The notes: a model not told the origin generated them from the sequence alone. Positions 37,610 to 48,136 are shown, counted from the first letter of the stretch. The stretch: 64,000 nucleotides of DNA from Polyangium spumosum (GCF_009649845.1 NZ_WJIE01000004.1:744001-808000), one strand, 5' to 3'. Made by a program: numbers and translations.

Positions 37610-38407
37610 TCAGCCGGAGGCGGGCTTTTTTTGCTCGGCGGGGCCCGAGGAGGATCGGGCTTCCCCCGTCAGCGCGCGCTCCAGATCGGATACGTCCGAC
37701 ATGTCCTCGACGCGCGAGACGGAGACGTCGAGCCCGCGTGAGAGGATCTCGTGGCACCCGAGCGCGACGTCACGCACGGAGGGCGCGTTCCCCGTGAGCT
37801 CCTCGATCGACGTGACGCCGTGGTCGCGGATCCCGCAGGGCACGATGAGCTGAAAGGCGCGGAGATCCACGTTCAGGTTGAACGCGAAGCCGTGCATCGT
37901 GACCCATCGCGTGAGGCGCACGCCGATCGCGCCGAGCTTCGCGAGCTCGCTCGCCCAGGGCGCGCCGGCCCACTCGGTGGGTTTGTCGCGATCGGCCCAC
38001 ACGCCGATGAGCCCGTCGACGACGCCCGCCTCGACCCCGAGATCACGCGCGAGCAGGATCATCACCTCCGCGAGGGATCGGACGTAGCGGCGCACGTCGC
38101 ATCGATCGGGCCTGAGATCGAGGATCGGATAACACACGAGCTGACCGGGCCCGTGGTAGGTGACGTCGCCGCCGCGGCCCGTCTGCACGAGATCGACGCC
38201 GAGCTCGGCGAGCGCCTCCTTGCCACGAAGGACGTTGCCCTCGTCGGCGGCGCGGCCGAGCGTGACGACGGGCTCGTGCTCGACGAGCAGGATGATGTCC
38301 TCGATGTGCCCGTCCGCGCGGAGGGCGACGAGGTGCCGCTGGAGCTCGTGGATCGGCTCGTAGCGCCGTCGACCGAGGAAAACCGCCTTCGCGTGCCTTG
38401 CGCCCAC
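37610..38407 (-). CDS. lipB: octanoyl-ACP:protein octanoyltransferase
   Basis: This 265-residue enzyme transfers octanoate from acyl carrier protein to lipoyl domains, the first step of lipoic acid synthesis. The family motifs GRGGDVTYHGPGQLV (from about 77), LIGVWAD and VTMHGFAFNLNVDL are present. The catalytic pair is C191 (VPCGI) and K157. The GTG at 38407 overlaps the TAG of the HD-GYP gene (TAGTG), so translation is coupled. Beyond about residue 225 there is a short Ser/Glu-rich extension. lipA is not in the window. Confidence 0.95.
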   Translation of the reverse strand: MGARHAKAVFLGRRRYEPIHELQRHLVALRADGHIEDIILLVEHEPVVTLGRAADEGNVLRGKEALAELGVDLVQTGRGGDVTYHGPGQLVCYPILDLRPDRCDVRRYVRSLAEVMILLARDLGVEAGVVDGLIGVWADRDKPTEWAGAPWASELAKLGAIGVRLTRWVTMHGFAFNLNVDLRAFQLIVPCGIRDHGVTSIEELTGNAPSVRDVALGCHEILSRGLDVSVSRVEDMSDVSDLERALTGEARSSSGPAEQKKPASG

Positions 38408-39897
38408 TACTCCGGCACCTTGTCTCCGGCGCTGCGCCGCTCGTCGCGGTAGCCCTCGATCTTGTCGGTGAAGTTCGCAGCGACCTCGGGATCGAACTGC
38501 GATCCGGAGCATCGCTCGATCTCGGCGACGGCGACCTCGTGCGGCAGCGCGCGGCGATAGGATCGGTCGCTCGTCATGGCGTCGTAGGTGTCGGCCACGG
38601 CGATGATGCGCGCGATGATGGGGATCTCGTTGCCCTTCATCTTGAGCGGATACCCGCGCCCGTCCCAGCGCTCGTGGTGCAGGTGCACGCCCGGGATGAG
38701 CGGGTGCAGGAACTTGATGGGATCGAGGATGTCGCGGCCGTAGACGGGGTGCTTCTTGAAGACCTCGTACTCGTCCTGCGTGAGCTTGCCGGGCTTGTTG
38801 AGGTTGAGCACGCAGCCGATCTTGCCGATGTCGTGCATCAGCGCGCTCTGCCGGACGATCTCGATCTCGAACGCGGAGAGGCCGAGCTGCCTGGCGAGGA
38901 AGACCGCGTAGAGCGCCACGCGATCCGAGTGGCCCGACGTGTAACGGTCCATCTTGTCGATGGCCTTCGCGAGGCCCTGGATCGTCTGCTGGAACGTGGC
39001 CTGCAGGTCCTGGTAGAGCCGCGCGTTCTCGATCGCGGCGGCGGCGCGCGAGGCGATGATACTGAGCAGCTTGCGTTGCCCCTCCTCGAAGCGCCGCCCC
39101 TTGGAGAACGACGCGAGCGCGATGAAGCCCATGAAGCGCTGGCCGATGCGCAGCGGCACCGCGACGAGCGAGTAGAGCGGCACCTCCGGCGGGGCCGAGA
39201 AGAACTTCAGCCCGCGCGGGCCCTGCTCGAGCAGCGTCGCCTCGGCGCGCAGGTGCACGGCGATCTTGTCGTGATCGAGCGCGCCGATCGCCGCGTCCTC
39301 GGGGAGCTGCGGGCCGCGGATGTGTTGCCGCTCGAAGAGCCCGCCCTCGCCGTCGTCGAGCCACGTGGACACGAGATCGCTGCGCACCTCCGACAGGCAA
39401 CTCTCGGCCACGGTCTCGAGCACCTGATCGAGCGAGAGGCTCGCCTGGATGGCCTCGCTGACCTTGTACAGGCCGAGCGCCTCGCGCAGGCGCAGGTTCT
39501 CCGCGGCCATGCGTTGCTTCTCGAGCCCGCGCTGCACGACGTGGACCACCTCGTCGAGCTTGAAGGGCTTGAGCACGTAGTCGTACGCGCCGCGCTTCAT
39601 CGCGTCGATCGCCGTCTCGACCGTGCCGAACCCCGTCATGATCACGGTGAGCGCGTCGGGCGAGGTCTTGCCGATCTCGTCGAGGAGCTGGATGCCGCCC
39701 ATCTTCGGCATCTTGAGGTCGCTGATGATGAGGTCGTAGTGCGACTTCGTGAGCTCACCGAGCGCGGCGTTGCCGTCCTCGGCCGTGCGCACGATGTAGC
39801 CCTCCATGCCCAGGAAATCCGCCAGCATGTCGCGGATCACCTTCTCGTCGTCGACCACGAGGATACGCGGGCGCTCTTCCGTGAGTTGAGACGGCAC
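38407..39897 (-). CDS. response regulator with GAF and HD-GYP domains
   Basis: This 496-residue protein with a GTG start has three domains: receiver domain (about 10-125) with phosphorylatable D60 in ISDLKMP; GAF domain (about 145-295); HD-GYP domain (about 305-485) with HSDRV, HDIGK (355-359) and the complete HHERWDGRGYP (407-417). HD-GYP enzymes hydrolyse cyclic di-GMP to GMP, here probably controlled by phosphorylation and by the GAF ligand. No partner histidine kinase is adjacent. It shares one base with the lipB start. Confidence 0.95.
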   Translation of the reverse strand: MPSQLTEERPRILVVDDEKVIRDMLADFLGMEGYIVRTAEDGNAALGELTKSHYDLIISDLKMPKMGGIQLLDEIGKTSPDALTVIMTGFGTVETAIDAMKRGAYDYVLKPFKLDEVVHVVQRGLEKQRMAAENLRLREALGLYKVSEAIQASLSLDQVLETVAESCLSEVRSDLVSTWLDDGEGGLFERQHIRGPQLPEDAAIGALDHDKIAVHLRAEATLLEQGPRGLKFFSAPPEVPLYSLVAVPLRIGQRFMGFIALASFSKGRRFEEGQRKLLSIIASRAAAAIENARLYQDLQATFQQTIQGLAKAIDKMDRYTSGHSDRVALYAVFLARQLGLSAFEIEIVRQSALMHDIGKIGCVLNLNKPGKLTQDEYEVFKKHPVYGRDILDPIKFLHPLIPGVHLHHERWDGRGYPLKMKGNEIPIIARIIAVADTYDAMTSDRSYRRALPHEVAVAEIERCSGSQFDPEVAANFTDKIEGYRDERRSAGDKVPE

Positions 39898-39949
39898 GGG
39901 CCGAGCCTACCAGATGTCGTGGAAAGTTTCGGGCGAGATGAATCCGCCG

Positions 39950-42241
39950 TCAGTCGTCGTCCGAGACGATGGCGTGACGGATCGTGCGAGGAGACTCGTC
40001 GAGCTCGGGGACGGCCTCGGTCGGCGCCTCCGTGATCGTCGGTGATGGCAGGCCACCCGGCGGCGCGTACGAGGCCGGCTGCGGATGGGAGGGAGGCGAC
40101 GCGTACGACGGCGGCGACGCGAACGAGTCGGGCGACGCGTACGACATCGGCTCGGCGAGCGAGTCCGGCGGGTACGAGGGCGGCGGCGGCGCGAGCTCGT
40201 TCGGCGCCGGGGCGATCGCGGGCTGCGTGCCTCGATCGAGCGGCCGCGGCGGCGGGAGCGGCGCGGGCGAAGGCTCGCCCGGCAGCATCGAGGAGGCGCG
40301 GTTCTCGCCGAGCGCGTGCTTCTGCTCGAGGAACTTGATCACGGACGAGCCCGTCGCGCGCTCGAGCGACGCGCGCAGATCCCCTGGCAACGTCGACTCG
40401 ATGAGCAGCTTCGCGCCCGTGCGTGGGTGCACGATCTCGATGCGGATGAGGTGCACGAACGAGCGATCGAGGCCGTGCTTCTCCTCGAAGTAGCGGTTCG
40501 TGGGCACGTGGCCGTAGCGCTCGTCGCCGAGCACGGGGTGACCGATCGCCGCGAGGTGACGGCGGATCTGGTGCGGCCTGTGTCCGTCGGGGATCACGCG
40601 CAGGATCGAGTGACCCGAGGCCACGGCGAGCCTGCGGTAACGCGTCCTCGCCATGTAGCTGCGCCCGCCCTCGCGCAGGTCACGCGCGATGGCGCCCTTC
40701 GTCGGCGTGACGCCCTTCGCGGCGACGAGGTAGATCAGCCGCCCGCTCGTGGCGAGCGCCGTCGTCCAGAGCTGCCGCGCCACCTCGTTCCGCGCGAAGA
40801 TGCAGAGGCCGCTCGTCCCGGTGTCGAGCTTGTTCACCACCTTGAGGTTCGACACGCCCGGCAAGCGCAAGCAGCGCTGCATGAGCGAGCCGAGGTACTC
40901 CGGCTGGTTCTCCACCGGCTCGTGCGGGCCCTTCTCGACCACGATGACGTCGTCGTCCTCGTAGATCACCCGCGGCTGCGCCGGCGGCGCCCGCTTGAGC
41001 ACCGCCACCGTCTCGACCTCCTCCGTCAGCGGGATCATGTCGATCGGGATGAGCTCGCTCGACGTGTAGCCGAGGCGGCTGAAGTGATCGAGGTCCCGCG
41101 CGAGCGTGTCCGGATCACACGACACGTAGATGCAGAGCGGCGCGCCGAGCCGCGCGATCGCCTCGCGCGCCGCGGGCGAGACCCCGCGCCGCGGCGGGTT
41201 CATCACCACGGCGTCGAACTTCTCGTTGTTCGCGAGCAGCGAGTTGACCACGTCGGCCGCGTCGCCGACGCGCGCGTCGAGCTTGCCGAGCCCCTGCGCC
41301 TCCGCCGCCGCGCGCGCGTTGTTCACCGCCGGCGCGAACGACTCCACCATCGTCACGATGTTCTTCGCGTGCGAGAGCGCGATCGAGATCGCGCCCGATC
41401 CGCCGTACAGATCGAGCACGCGCGGCTGCCTGCGGTTCGTGCCCGTCTCGTCGATGAGGAGCTGCATGTCGAGCGAGGCGATCTCGCGCGTGATGAGCGC
41501 GTGCACGCGTGACGCCTGGCCCCGGTGCACCTGCACGAACGAGCCGAACGAGGCCACGTGGTACGTCGGCCCGATGCGGTCCTCCGCGTGTGGCACGCCG
41601 TCGAGCACCATCGTCTCCGGCCCGAGGATCTGCGGCGCGTCCGCCTCGTGCAGGTTCGCCGCGATGCCCACGACGCGCGGCAGGAGCGCCCGGATCGCGC
41701 GCCCCGCCTCCTTCAGCTCGTCCCGCGAGGGCACGCGATCTCGCTGCAGCACGAAGGTGAGGAGCACGCCGACGCGGTTGCCTTGCGCCGTCGTCGTCGT
41801 CTCGGGCAGCGCCGTCGTGCCGGGCATGTGCACCTCACGCAGATCGATCGCGCGCAGCACGCCTCCGCCGTGTGGCTCGTACGGCAAGAGCAGCCCGCGC
41901 GCCTCCGGCGGCGGCGACGCGATGAGCCCACGCAGCGCCGTCGTCACCTCGGCGAGCGCGGGCGCGAGCACGCGGCAGTTCGGGATGTCGATCACGTCGT
42001 GGTTGCCGGAGCGACCGTAGAGGCCGATCCCGCCCGCGTGCGACACGATGAGCTTCGCGCGCCCGCGGTAGCCGACGATCTGATCACCGGGCACGACCTG
42101 GCGCGTGTACAGAAGCTCGAGCGCCGGGTAGTGCACGATCGCGCTCACCACGCGCGCGCGCTTGGTCGTGAGCTGCTGGGCGTAGTCCATCCCGATGAGC
42201 GGGCAGCCGCCGCATTGCTCGGCGTGCACGCACTCGATCAT
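39950..42241 (-). CDS. fused RNA methyltransferase (RlmD/TrmA type) and RluA-type pseudouridine synthase
   Basis: The protein has 763 residues from the ATG at 42241; an ATG at 42370 would add a low-GC3 stretch. The N-part is a 4Fe-4S SAM methyltransferase of the RlmD/TrmA family with cluster cysteines C4, C10, C13 and C89, the SAM motif LDLYGGSGAISIAL, NPPR and catalytic C375 in SCDPDTLARD. From about 422 it continues as an RluA-like synthase with NKLDTGTSG (D473; the usual His-Arg of HRLD is Asn-Lys) and RPHQIRRHLAAIGHP. The last about 110 residues are Pro/Ser/Tyr repeats. It probably modifies rRNA or tRNA at two bases. Confidence 0.88.
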   Translation of the reverse strand: MIECVHAEQCGGCPLIGMDYAQQLTTKRARVVSAIVHYPALELLYTRQVVPGDQIVGYRGRAKLIVSHAGGIGLYGRSGNHDVIDIPNCRVLAPALAEVTTALRGLIASPPPEARGLLLPYEPHGGGVLRAIDLREVHMPGTTALPETTTTAQGNRVGVLLTFVLQRDRVPSRDELKEAGRAIRALLPRVVGIAANLHEADAPQILGPETMVLDGVPHAEDRIGPTYHVASFGSFVQVHRGQASRVHALITREIASLDMQLLIDETGTNRRQPRVLDLYGGSGAISIALSHAKNIVTMVESFAPAVNNARAAAEAQGLGKLDARVGDAADVVNSLLANNEKFDAVVMNPPRRGVSPAAREAIARLGAPLCIYVSCDPDTLARDLDHFSRLGYTSSELIPIDMIPLTEEVETVAVLKRAPPAQPRVIYEDDDVIVVEKGPHEPVENQPEYLGSLMQRCLRLPGVSNLKVVNKLDTGTSGLCIFARNEVARQLWTTALATSGRLIYLVAAKGVTPTKGAIARDLREGGRSYMARTRYRRLAVASGHSILRVIPDGHRPHQIRRHLAAIGHPVLGDERYGHVPTNRYFEEKHGLDRSFVHLIRIEIVHPRTGAKLLIESTLPGDLRASLERATGSSVIKFLEQKHALGENRASSMLPGEPSPAPLPPPRPLDRGTQPAIAPAPNELAPPPPSYPPDSLAEPMSYASPDSFASPPSYASPPSHPQPASYAPPGGLPSPTITEAPTEAVPELDESPRTIRHAIVSDDD

Positions 42242-42599
42242 CGTCGACGGGATCTCGCCGGCTCGGAGGGTCCGACGCGTGGGATTCGAAAGAATACCCC
42301 GCGCGGTCCCTCCGGCCCCGGGGGTTGCATCGGGCCCATTCGGCCCGTTTTTCCCTGCGCCTGGGTCCATCGGCGGTAGATTACAAGCGTCACTCGGGGA
42401 CGTCGAAGCAGGAAAACTCGCGGCCCATCGTTTTCTTCGTCGGGCGGGGAATCTCACCACCGGACGGTCGGGGCCGGGCCCTGGGTTGGCCTCGGCAGGG
42501 GCCGGACGAGGGCGGTGGTAACTTTGTCGTCACGCCCGCTCGGGCCCGCGTAGGATGCGGACCGCGAGGGCGATGGCAGCCCGCGTGATCGACCGAGCC
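42242..42599. other. intergenic region between divergent genes
   Basis: This 358-bp stretch lies between divergently transcribed genes. It may carry the 5' ends of both (alternative starts at 42370 leftward and 42555 or 42573 rightward). I see no clear promoter, hairpin or RNA gene. Confidence 0.35.
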
Positions 42600-43934
42600 A
42601 TGCCGAAGAGGCGTACCAGCGCCGCACCTCGTGACGGACGAACGGGCCGTCCCGGGCCAACCTTCCTCCGGCGCCTCGTCGGGGCTGGTCTCGTCGCCGC
42701 CGCCGCGCTCTCCACCATGCATGCGCGCGCGGCGCCCGGGGACGCCCAGGCCCGCCAGGGCATCACGCTCGCCCGCAAGGGAGACTGCGCGGCCGCCCTC
42801 CCGCTGCTCGAGGAGGCCGAGGGCATCCGCCATCGGCCCGAGACCGCCGTCGCGCTCGCGGGTTGTTACGAGATGGCGGCCGAGCTCCTCCAGGCGAGCG
42901 TCCTCTACGGCGTCGTCGCGGAGGAGCCGCCCGCTCGATCCCACACGCGCGCCGATCGCGTGGCCATCCAGATCGCGAAGAAGAAGCTCCGCGACATCGA
43001 GCCTCGTATCCCGACGCTCACGTTCGTCATCCCCGAGGGCTACGAGGGCGTCGTCATCACGATCGACGGCGAGCCGCTGGAGCCGCCGACCGCGCCGCAG
43101 AAGGTCGATCCCGGCGACGAGCTCGCGGTCGTGATGAAGGCCAAGGGCCGCAAGGAGCGCAAGGAGACCATCACCCTCGAAGAGCGCGAGCGCCGCGTCG
43201 TCACGCTCGATCTCGCCCCGCTCGGCGGCGCCGCGCGGCCCGGCCCCATCGTCCCGTCCAAGGAGCCGCGCCTCTGGGTCGGCGCGTCGTACCGCGGCTA
43301 CGTCATCCCGCGCTTCGCCATGAACATCTTCGGCGACGGCGGTCGCACCATGATCGCGCCGGGCGGAGCGCTCACGCTCGTGCGCCCCTCGGGCCCGCTC
43401 GACATCTCCTTTTCGCTCGGCTACGCGGCCTTCTTCCTGCCGCCCACGCCCTTCAAGTCGCGCGGCACCCCCGACACCGAGTACGAGATCATCCAGGCCG
43501 ACCTCTCGTCCTTGCAGGCCTCCGTCGAGCTCGTCTGGAACATCCCGCTCGACGCCCGCCAGCGCTTCCGCTTCCGCATCGGCGGTGGCCTCGGCGTCGG
43601 TTACACCTTCATGGGCGAGCTCTACCGCACGCAGGCGTACCCGCCCGGCTTCACGCCCGGTGATCCCTACACGTACCAGCCTTGCACCGCGCCGAACGAT
43701 CCGCCGGGCAGCTTCCGTTACTGCAACCAGCTCGACAAGGACGCCGATCACTACAACGGCTACGTCGAGCCAAACTGGTTCGCCGGAGGCGCGCGCCCGC
43801 TCGTGTACCCGTGGGTCGTCCTGCCCATGCTCGGCCTCTCGTTCCGGCCGACGCCGCGTGTCTCGATCGACCTCGAGATCGCGCCGACCCTCTCGGGCCT
43901 GCTCACCGGCCTCGGCGTGCGCCTCGGCCTCTGA
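42600..43934 (+). CDS. TPR/PEGA-like barrel-ended envelope protein
   Basis: The protein has 444 residues from the ATG at 42600 (42555 and 42573 also in frame). A basic N-region and signal peptide (LVGAGLVAAAALSTMHARA) lead to a TPR-like region (about 45-105; RKGDCAAALPLLEEAEG). A PEGA-like segment follows (TLTFVIPEGYEGVVITIDGE), then a C-terminal half rich in aromatic and Gly residues of beta-barrel type, with NIPLDARQRFRFRIGGGLG. The N-part matches the protein at 3-791 in layout and motifs. The role is unknown. Its 3' end overlaps the protease gene on the opposite strand by 32 bp. Confidence 0.82.
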   Translation: MPKRRTSAAPRDGRTGRPGPTFLRRLVGAGLVAAAALSTMHARAAPGDAQARQGITLARKGDCAAALPLLEEAEGIRHRPETAVALAGCYEMAAELLQASVLYGVVAEEPPARSHTRADRVAIQIAKKKLRDIEPRIPTLTFVIPEGYEGVVITIDGEPLEPPTAPQKVDPGDELAVVMKAKGRKERKETITLEERERRVVTLDLAPLGGAARPGPIVPSKEPRLWVGASYRGYVIPRFAMNIFGDGGRTMIAPGGALTLVRPSGPLDISFSLGYAAFFLPPTPFKSRGTPDTEYEIIQADLSSLQASVELVWNIPLDARQRFRFRIGGGLGVGYTFMGELYRTQAYPPGFTPGDPYTYQPCTAPNDPPGSFRYCNQLDKDADHYNGYVEPNWFAGGARPLVYPWVVLPMLGLSFRPTPRVSIDLEIAPTLSGLLTGLGVRLGL

Positions 43935-44829
43935 TCCTCCGCGCGCCCACGAACACGAGCGCGACACACGCGATCACCTCCGCCGCGCCCCTCGTCCCGT
44001 CCTCGCCCGGCGCGCTCACGCTGCAGTCCCCCTCCGTCTGCTTCGCCGCGCACTCCGGCGAGAACCCGTGCCGCGGGATCGGGTTGCACCGCTCCTTGTC
44101 GATCGGCTCTCCCGTCGGCGGATACGCCTCGCAGATCGCCGCGATGTCGTCCGCCGCGAGCGTACGCGGCAGGATGCTGCCCGACGTGTAGGTCGGCCAC
44201 ATCGTCGCGTTCGCGTCCTCCGCGTGCGCGATCCCGAGGAAGTGCCCCGCCTCGTGCGTCATCACGCTGAGCAGATCCATCTGCACCGTCTCCGGATCGT
44301 CGGTGAGCGTGAACGGAAAGCCGGCCGTGTTGACCTCGATGTCCGCGTCGAAGATCTCGCCCGTCCGCGTGCTGAACGTCACCGTCGTCAGCGCGATGTT
44401 GTGCGGCCCGTCCGGGTGCGTCCAGGCCGCGTCGCGGAAGACCACCACGTTCGTGTTGCCCGCGGTCTGGTTGTACTCGACGCGATCACACTGCACGGGC
44501 CCGGCGTTCATCACGTGGATGTTCGGCGGCCCCGGCAGCACCGTCTCGCACACGGGCTCCTCCCACGCGCGGAACGACCGCTCCACGAGCGCCTCCGCCT
44601 GCGCGAACGAGACCTCCTCCGACGCGTCCACCTGCACGCTCACGCTCACGCACGGCCGCATCCACGCGAGCGGCTTGCACGCCGGATCGTCCCAAGGCGG
44701 CGGCCCGCAGAGCTGCCCCTCGGCGCACGTCGACGCGCGGCAGTACGCGAGCGCCTCTCCCGCGACAGCGCTCATCGCGAGCGCCGCCCCGAGCGCGAAC
44801 GTGAAGGCGAGCCGAGGCGAAGCGCGCAT
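43903..44829 (-). CDS. secreted matrixin-like metalloprotease with MYXO-CTERM-like tail
   Basis: This 308-residue protein has AGGAG before the ATG at 44829. The signal peptide ends in AVAGEALA. The metzincin zinc motif is MTHEAGHFLGIAH, a complete HExxHxxGxxH, followed by ATMWP as the candidate Met-turn. The N-part is Cys-rich. The C-terminus has a DCSV motif, a membrane segment (AAEVIACVALVFVGARRIR) and a basic tail, a layout like the MYXO-CTERM sorting signal, so it may be surface-anchored. It lies 8 bp downstream of cyaY. Confidence 0.88.
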   Translation of the reverse strand: MRASPRLAFTFALGAALAMSAVAGEALAYCRASTCAEGQLCGPPPWDDPACKPLAWMRPCVSVSVQVDASEEVSFAQAEALVERSFRAWEEPVCETVLPGPPNIHVMNAGPVQCDRVEYNQTAGNTNVVVFRDAAWTHPDGPHNIALTTVTFSTRTGEIFDADIEVNTAGFPFTLTDDPETVQMDLLSVMTHEAGHFLGIAHAEDANATMWPTYTSGSILPRTLAADDIAAICEAYPPTGEPIDKERCNPIPRHGFSPECAAKQTEGDCSVSAPGEDGTRGAAEVIACVALVFVGARRIRGRGARRGR

Positions 44830-44837
44830 GGCGGCTC

Positions 44838-45173
44838 CTAACGAGGGAGCTCGACGGGGCTGCCGAGCTTGCGCGACAGGACGCCCTCCACGGTCGTCCA
44901 GAGCTCCGCCCCGTCCTTCGAGGCCTGCCAGCGCGCGCCCCCCTCGCGTGGATCGAAGTGCCAGGCGGTCCGCTCGGCGGCCATCCAGATCTGCCGCGCC
45001 GCGCGGTGGCTGTTGATGACGTACTTCGTCCCGTCCCCGAACTCGACCGTGAGGACCCCCATCTGCAGATCGACCTCGAGCCCGTCCACGCCGTCGAGCG
45101 CCCGCTCGAGCAGACGCAGCGTGTCGTCCGCGGCCCGTTCGAAGTCCCGCTCCGAGATGCCCTCGCTGCTCAT
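44838..45173 (-). CDS. cyaY: frataxin-like iron-binding protein CyaY
   Basis: This 111-residue protein is of normal CyaY length. Residues 8-33 are acidic (DFERAADDTLRLLERALDG) and the beta-sheet segments LTVEFGDGTKYVINSHRAARQIWMAA and WHFDP are typical of frataxin. CyaY binds iron and modulates iron-sulfur cluster assembly. It is co-directional with the matrixin-like gene 8 bp downstream. No isc/suf genes are nearby. Confidence 0.9.
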   Translation of the reverse strand: MSSEGISERDFERAADDTLRLLERALDGVDGLEVDLQMGVLTVEFGDGTKYVINSHRAARQIWMAAERTAWHFDPREGGARWQASKDGAELWTTVEGVLSRKLGSPVELPR

Positions 45174-45279
45174 GGCCCGAACCTACCTCGACCACCGTCG
45201 AGCGCCAAGCGACCGCGCCCCGCTTTCGTTTGGCCGATGGATTGACTAGGATGGCGAGCCACCCGAGGACCCTTTCCGC

Positions 45280-46815
<1,536 letters not shown>

Positions 46816-46823
46816 AGGGGAGA

Positions 46824-46930
46824 TTGGGGCGTCGCCCCAAACCCCAGGAGGGGGCTGTCCGCCCCCTCCACCCCCGACCAGGCACGGCCTGGAGCGAGGG
46901 TGGATGAACTGCGCATTGCGCAGTTCATCC
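46824..46930. repeat. cluster of four hairpins, REP-like element and terminator
   Basis: Four consecutive inverted repeats lie between convergent genes. They are TTGGGGC/GCCCCAA (46824-46840), GGAGGGGGC/GCCCCCTCC (46847-46869), CCAGGC/GCCTGG (46878-46892) and a perfect 13-bp stem GGATGAACTGCGC/GCGCAGTTCATCC with a 3-base loop (46902-46930). The last is well placed as a bidirectional terminator. The block resembles dispersed palindromic repeats of high-GC genomes. Confidence 0.7.
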
Positions 46931-46945
46931 AGCGGGAGCGGAGAG

Positions 46946-47704
46946 TCAGCCGTTCGTGTCCGACTTCGATTTCCGCGTCGCCCGCGCCGCCGCCTCGGCC
47001 CGAAGCTTCGCCATTGCATCGAGCAGCGGCGCGAGCAAGGTTTTTCCTTCCTGGAGTCTCGCCGTCTCGGACCGCTTCGCCCGGCTCGACACGTAGCGCC
47101 GGAGCCGCACCATCAGCTCCACCCAATCCGTCTCCGCGTCGCGCCCGGCGCCGACGTGCTTGCGCTTGTCCGTACGCGCCTTCTCCACCTCGGCGAGCAG
47201 CGCGTCACTCTTGTCGAGCGCCGTCTCCCATTTCTCCAGCCATATCGAAGGCAATTCGATGGCCGTGAGTGTCGCCGCGTGCTCCGGGGACCGGAGGATG
47301 ACCAGCGTTTCCCGGCAGATTCGATTTTCGTCGGCGATGGGATCGTCCACGTGCGCGAGGCCATCGGGGAAGGCGGCCTGGTGGACGGCGGCGGCCTGGA
47401 GCGCGAAGGGGCTCGTACGACGACGCGCCTCGATGTCGATGTAACTCTCGATATGGCGATACCAGGTATCGACCTCGTCATCCGCGCTGGCGAGTTGTGC
47501 GAGCCGCGCCGTACGCTCCGCCTCCGCGAGCACGTTCCCCGTGACGTGCGCGTCGAGCTCGTCGACGACCTCCGCGCATTCGTCGATATACGCGTCGAGC
47601 GCAGGCTCCGGGGGGCCTTTCACGGCGCGCGCGGTGAGGTTGTCCTTGAGCTTTTTGGCGATATCGCGCTTCTCGGCGCGCGGAATCTGATCGAGCTTGG
47701 CCAT
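46946..47704 (-). CDS. hypothetical protein, charged and helical
   Basis: The protein has 252 residues. The ATG at 47704 is preceded by AGGA and begins MAKLDQIPRAEKRDIAKKL. It is largely alpha-helical and charged, with no signal peptide or membrane segment (DRIP-like pattern SEPHAATL and a Lys-rich C-terminus RATRKSKSDTNG). I recognise no domain. It reads away from the 43-bp repeat array, which lies upstream of its start. Confidence 0.8.
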   Translation of the reverse strand: MAKLDQIPRAEKRDIAKKLKDNLTARAVKGPPEPALDAYIDECAEVVDELDAHVTGNVLAEAERTARLAQLASADDEVDTWYRHIESYIDIEARRRTSPFALQAAAVHQAAFPDGLAHVDDPIADENRICRETLVILRSPEHAATLTAIELPSIWLEKWETALDKSDALLAEVEKARTDKRKHVGAGRDAETDWVELMVRLRRYVSSRAKRSETARLQEGKTLLAPLLDAMAKLRAEAAARATRKSKSDTNG

Positions 47705-47792
47705 AGGTCCTCGTGGATCCCCCCGAACGTAACGCGACCTTATCAGCGCGCTCCGCAAGGTGCAACACATCCGATGGAGGGAGGACGGTCGG

Positions 47793-48136
47793 AATGTTGC
47801 TGGTTGGTTCCTCCCTCGGGGAGGAGAGCGGGCGGAACGTTCCGAGGAGCTTCGTCCCTCGGGGAGGAGAGCGGAGGGAACGTTCCGAGGAGCTTCCTCC
47901 CCTGGGGAGGCGAGGGGAGGGAACGTTTCGAGGAGCTTCCTCCCCTGGGGAGGAGAGCGGAGGGAACGTTCCGAGGAGCTTCCTCCCCTGGGGAGGAGGC
48001 CGAAGGAGACGTCTCCTGCGGGCTCCTCCTCCAGGGCGACGGCGCTGGGGGAGGGTCGGAGGTGCTTCCTCTTCGAAGGAGGAGGTCGAAGGGAACGTTT
48101 CGAGCGTGGTCCCCGCGAAGCGAGGTTCCTCCTTGC
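47793..48136. repeat. 43-bp tandem repeat array, eight units
   Basis: Eight units begin at 47793, 47836, 47879, 47922, 47965, 48008, 48051 and 48094, exactly 43 bp apart. Units 2-5 are nearly identical; units 1, 6, 7 and 8 diverge. Each good unit starts with AACGTTCCGAGGAGCTTC and holds a second dyad CTCCCCTGGGGAG. Because 43 is not a multiple of three, the array is unlikely to be coding. It lies between divergent genes, with the lipoprotein toxin gene downstream. Confidence 0.9.

Noticed and set aside
47793-48136. CRISPR array
   Set aside because: Units are contiguous with no variable spacers and no cas genes are present.
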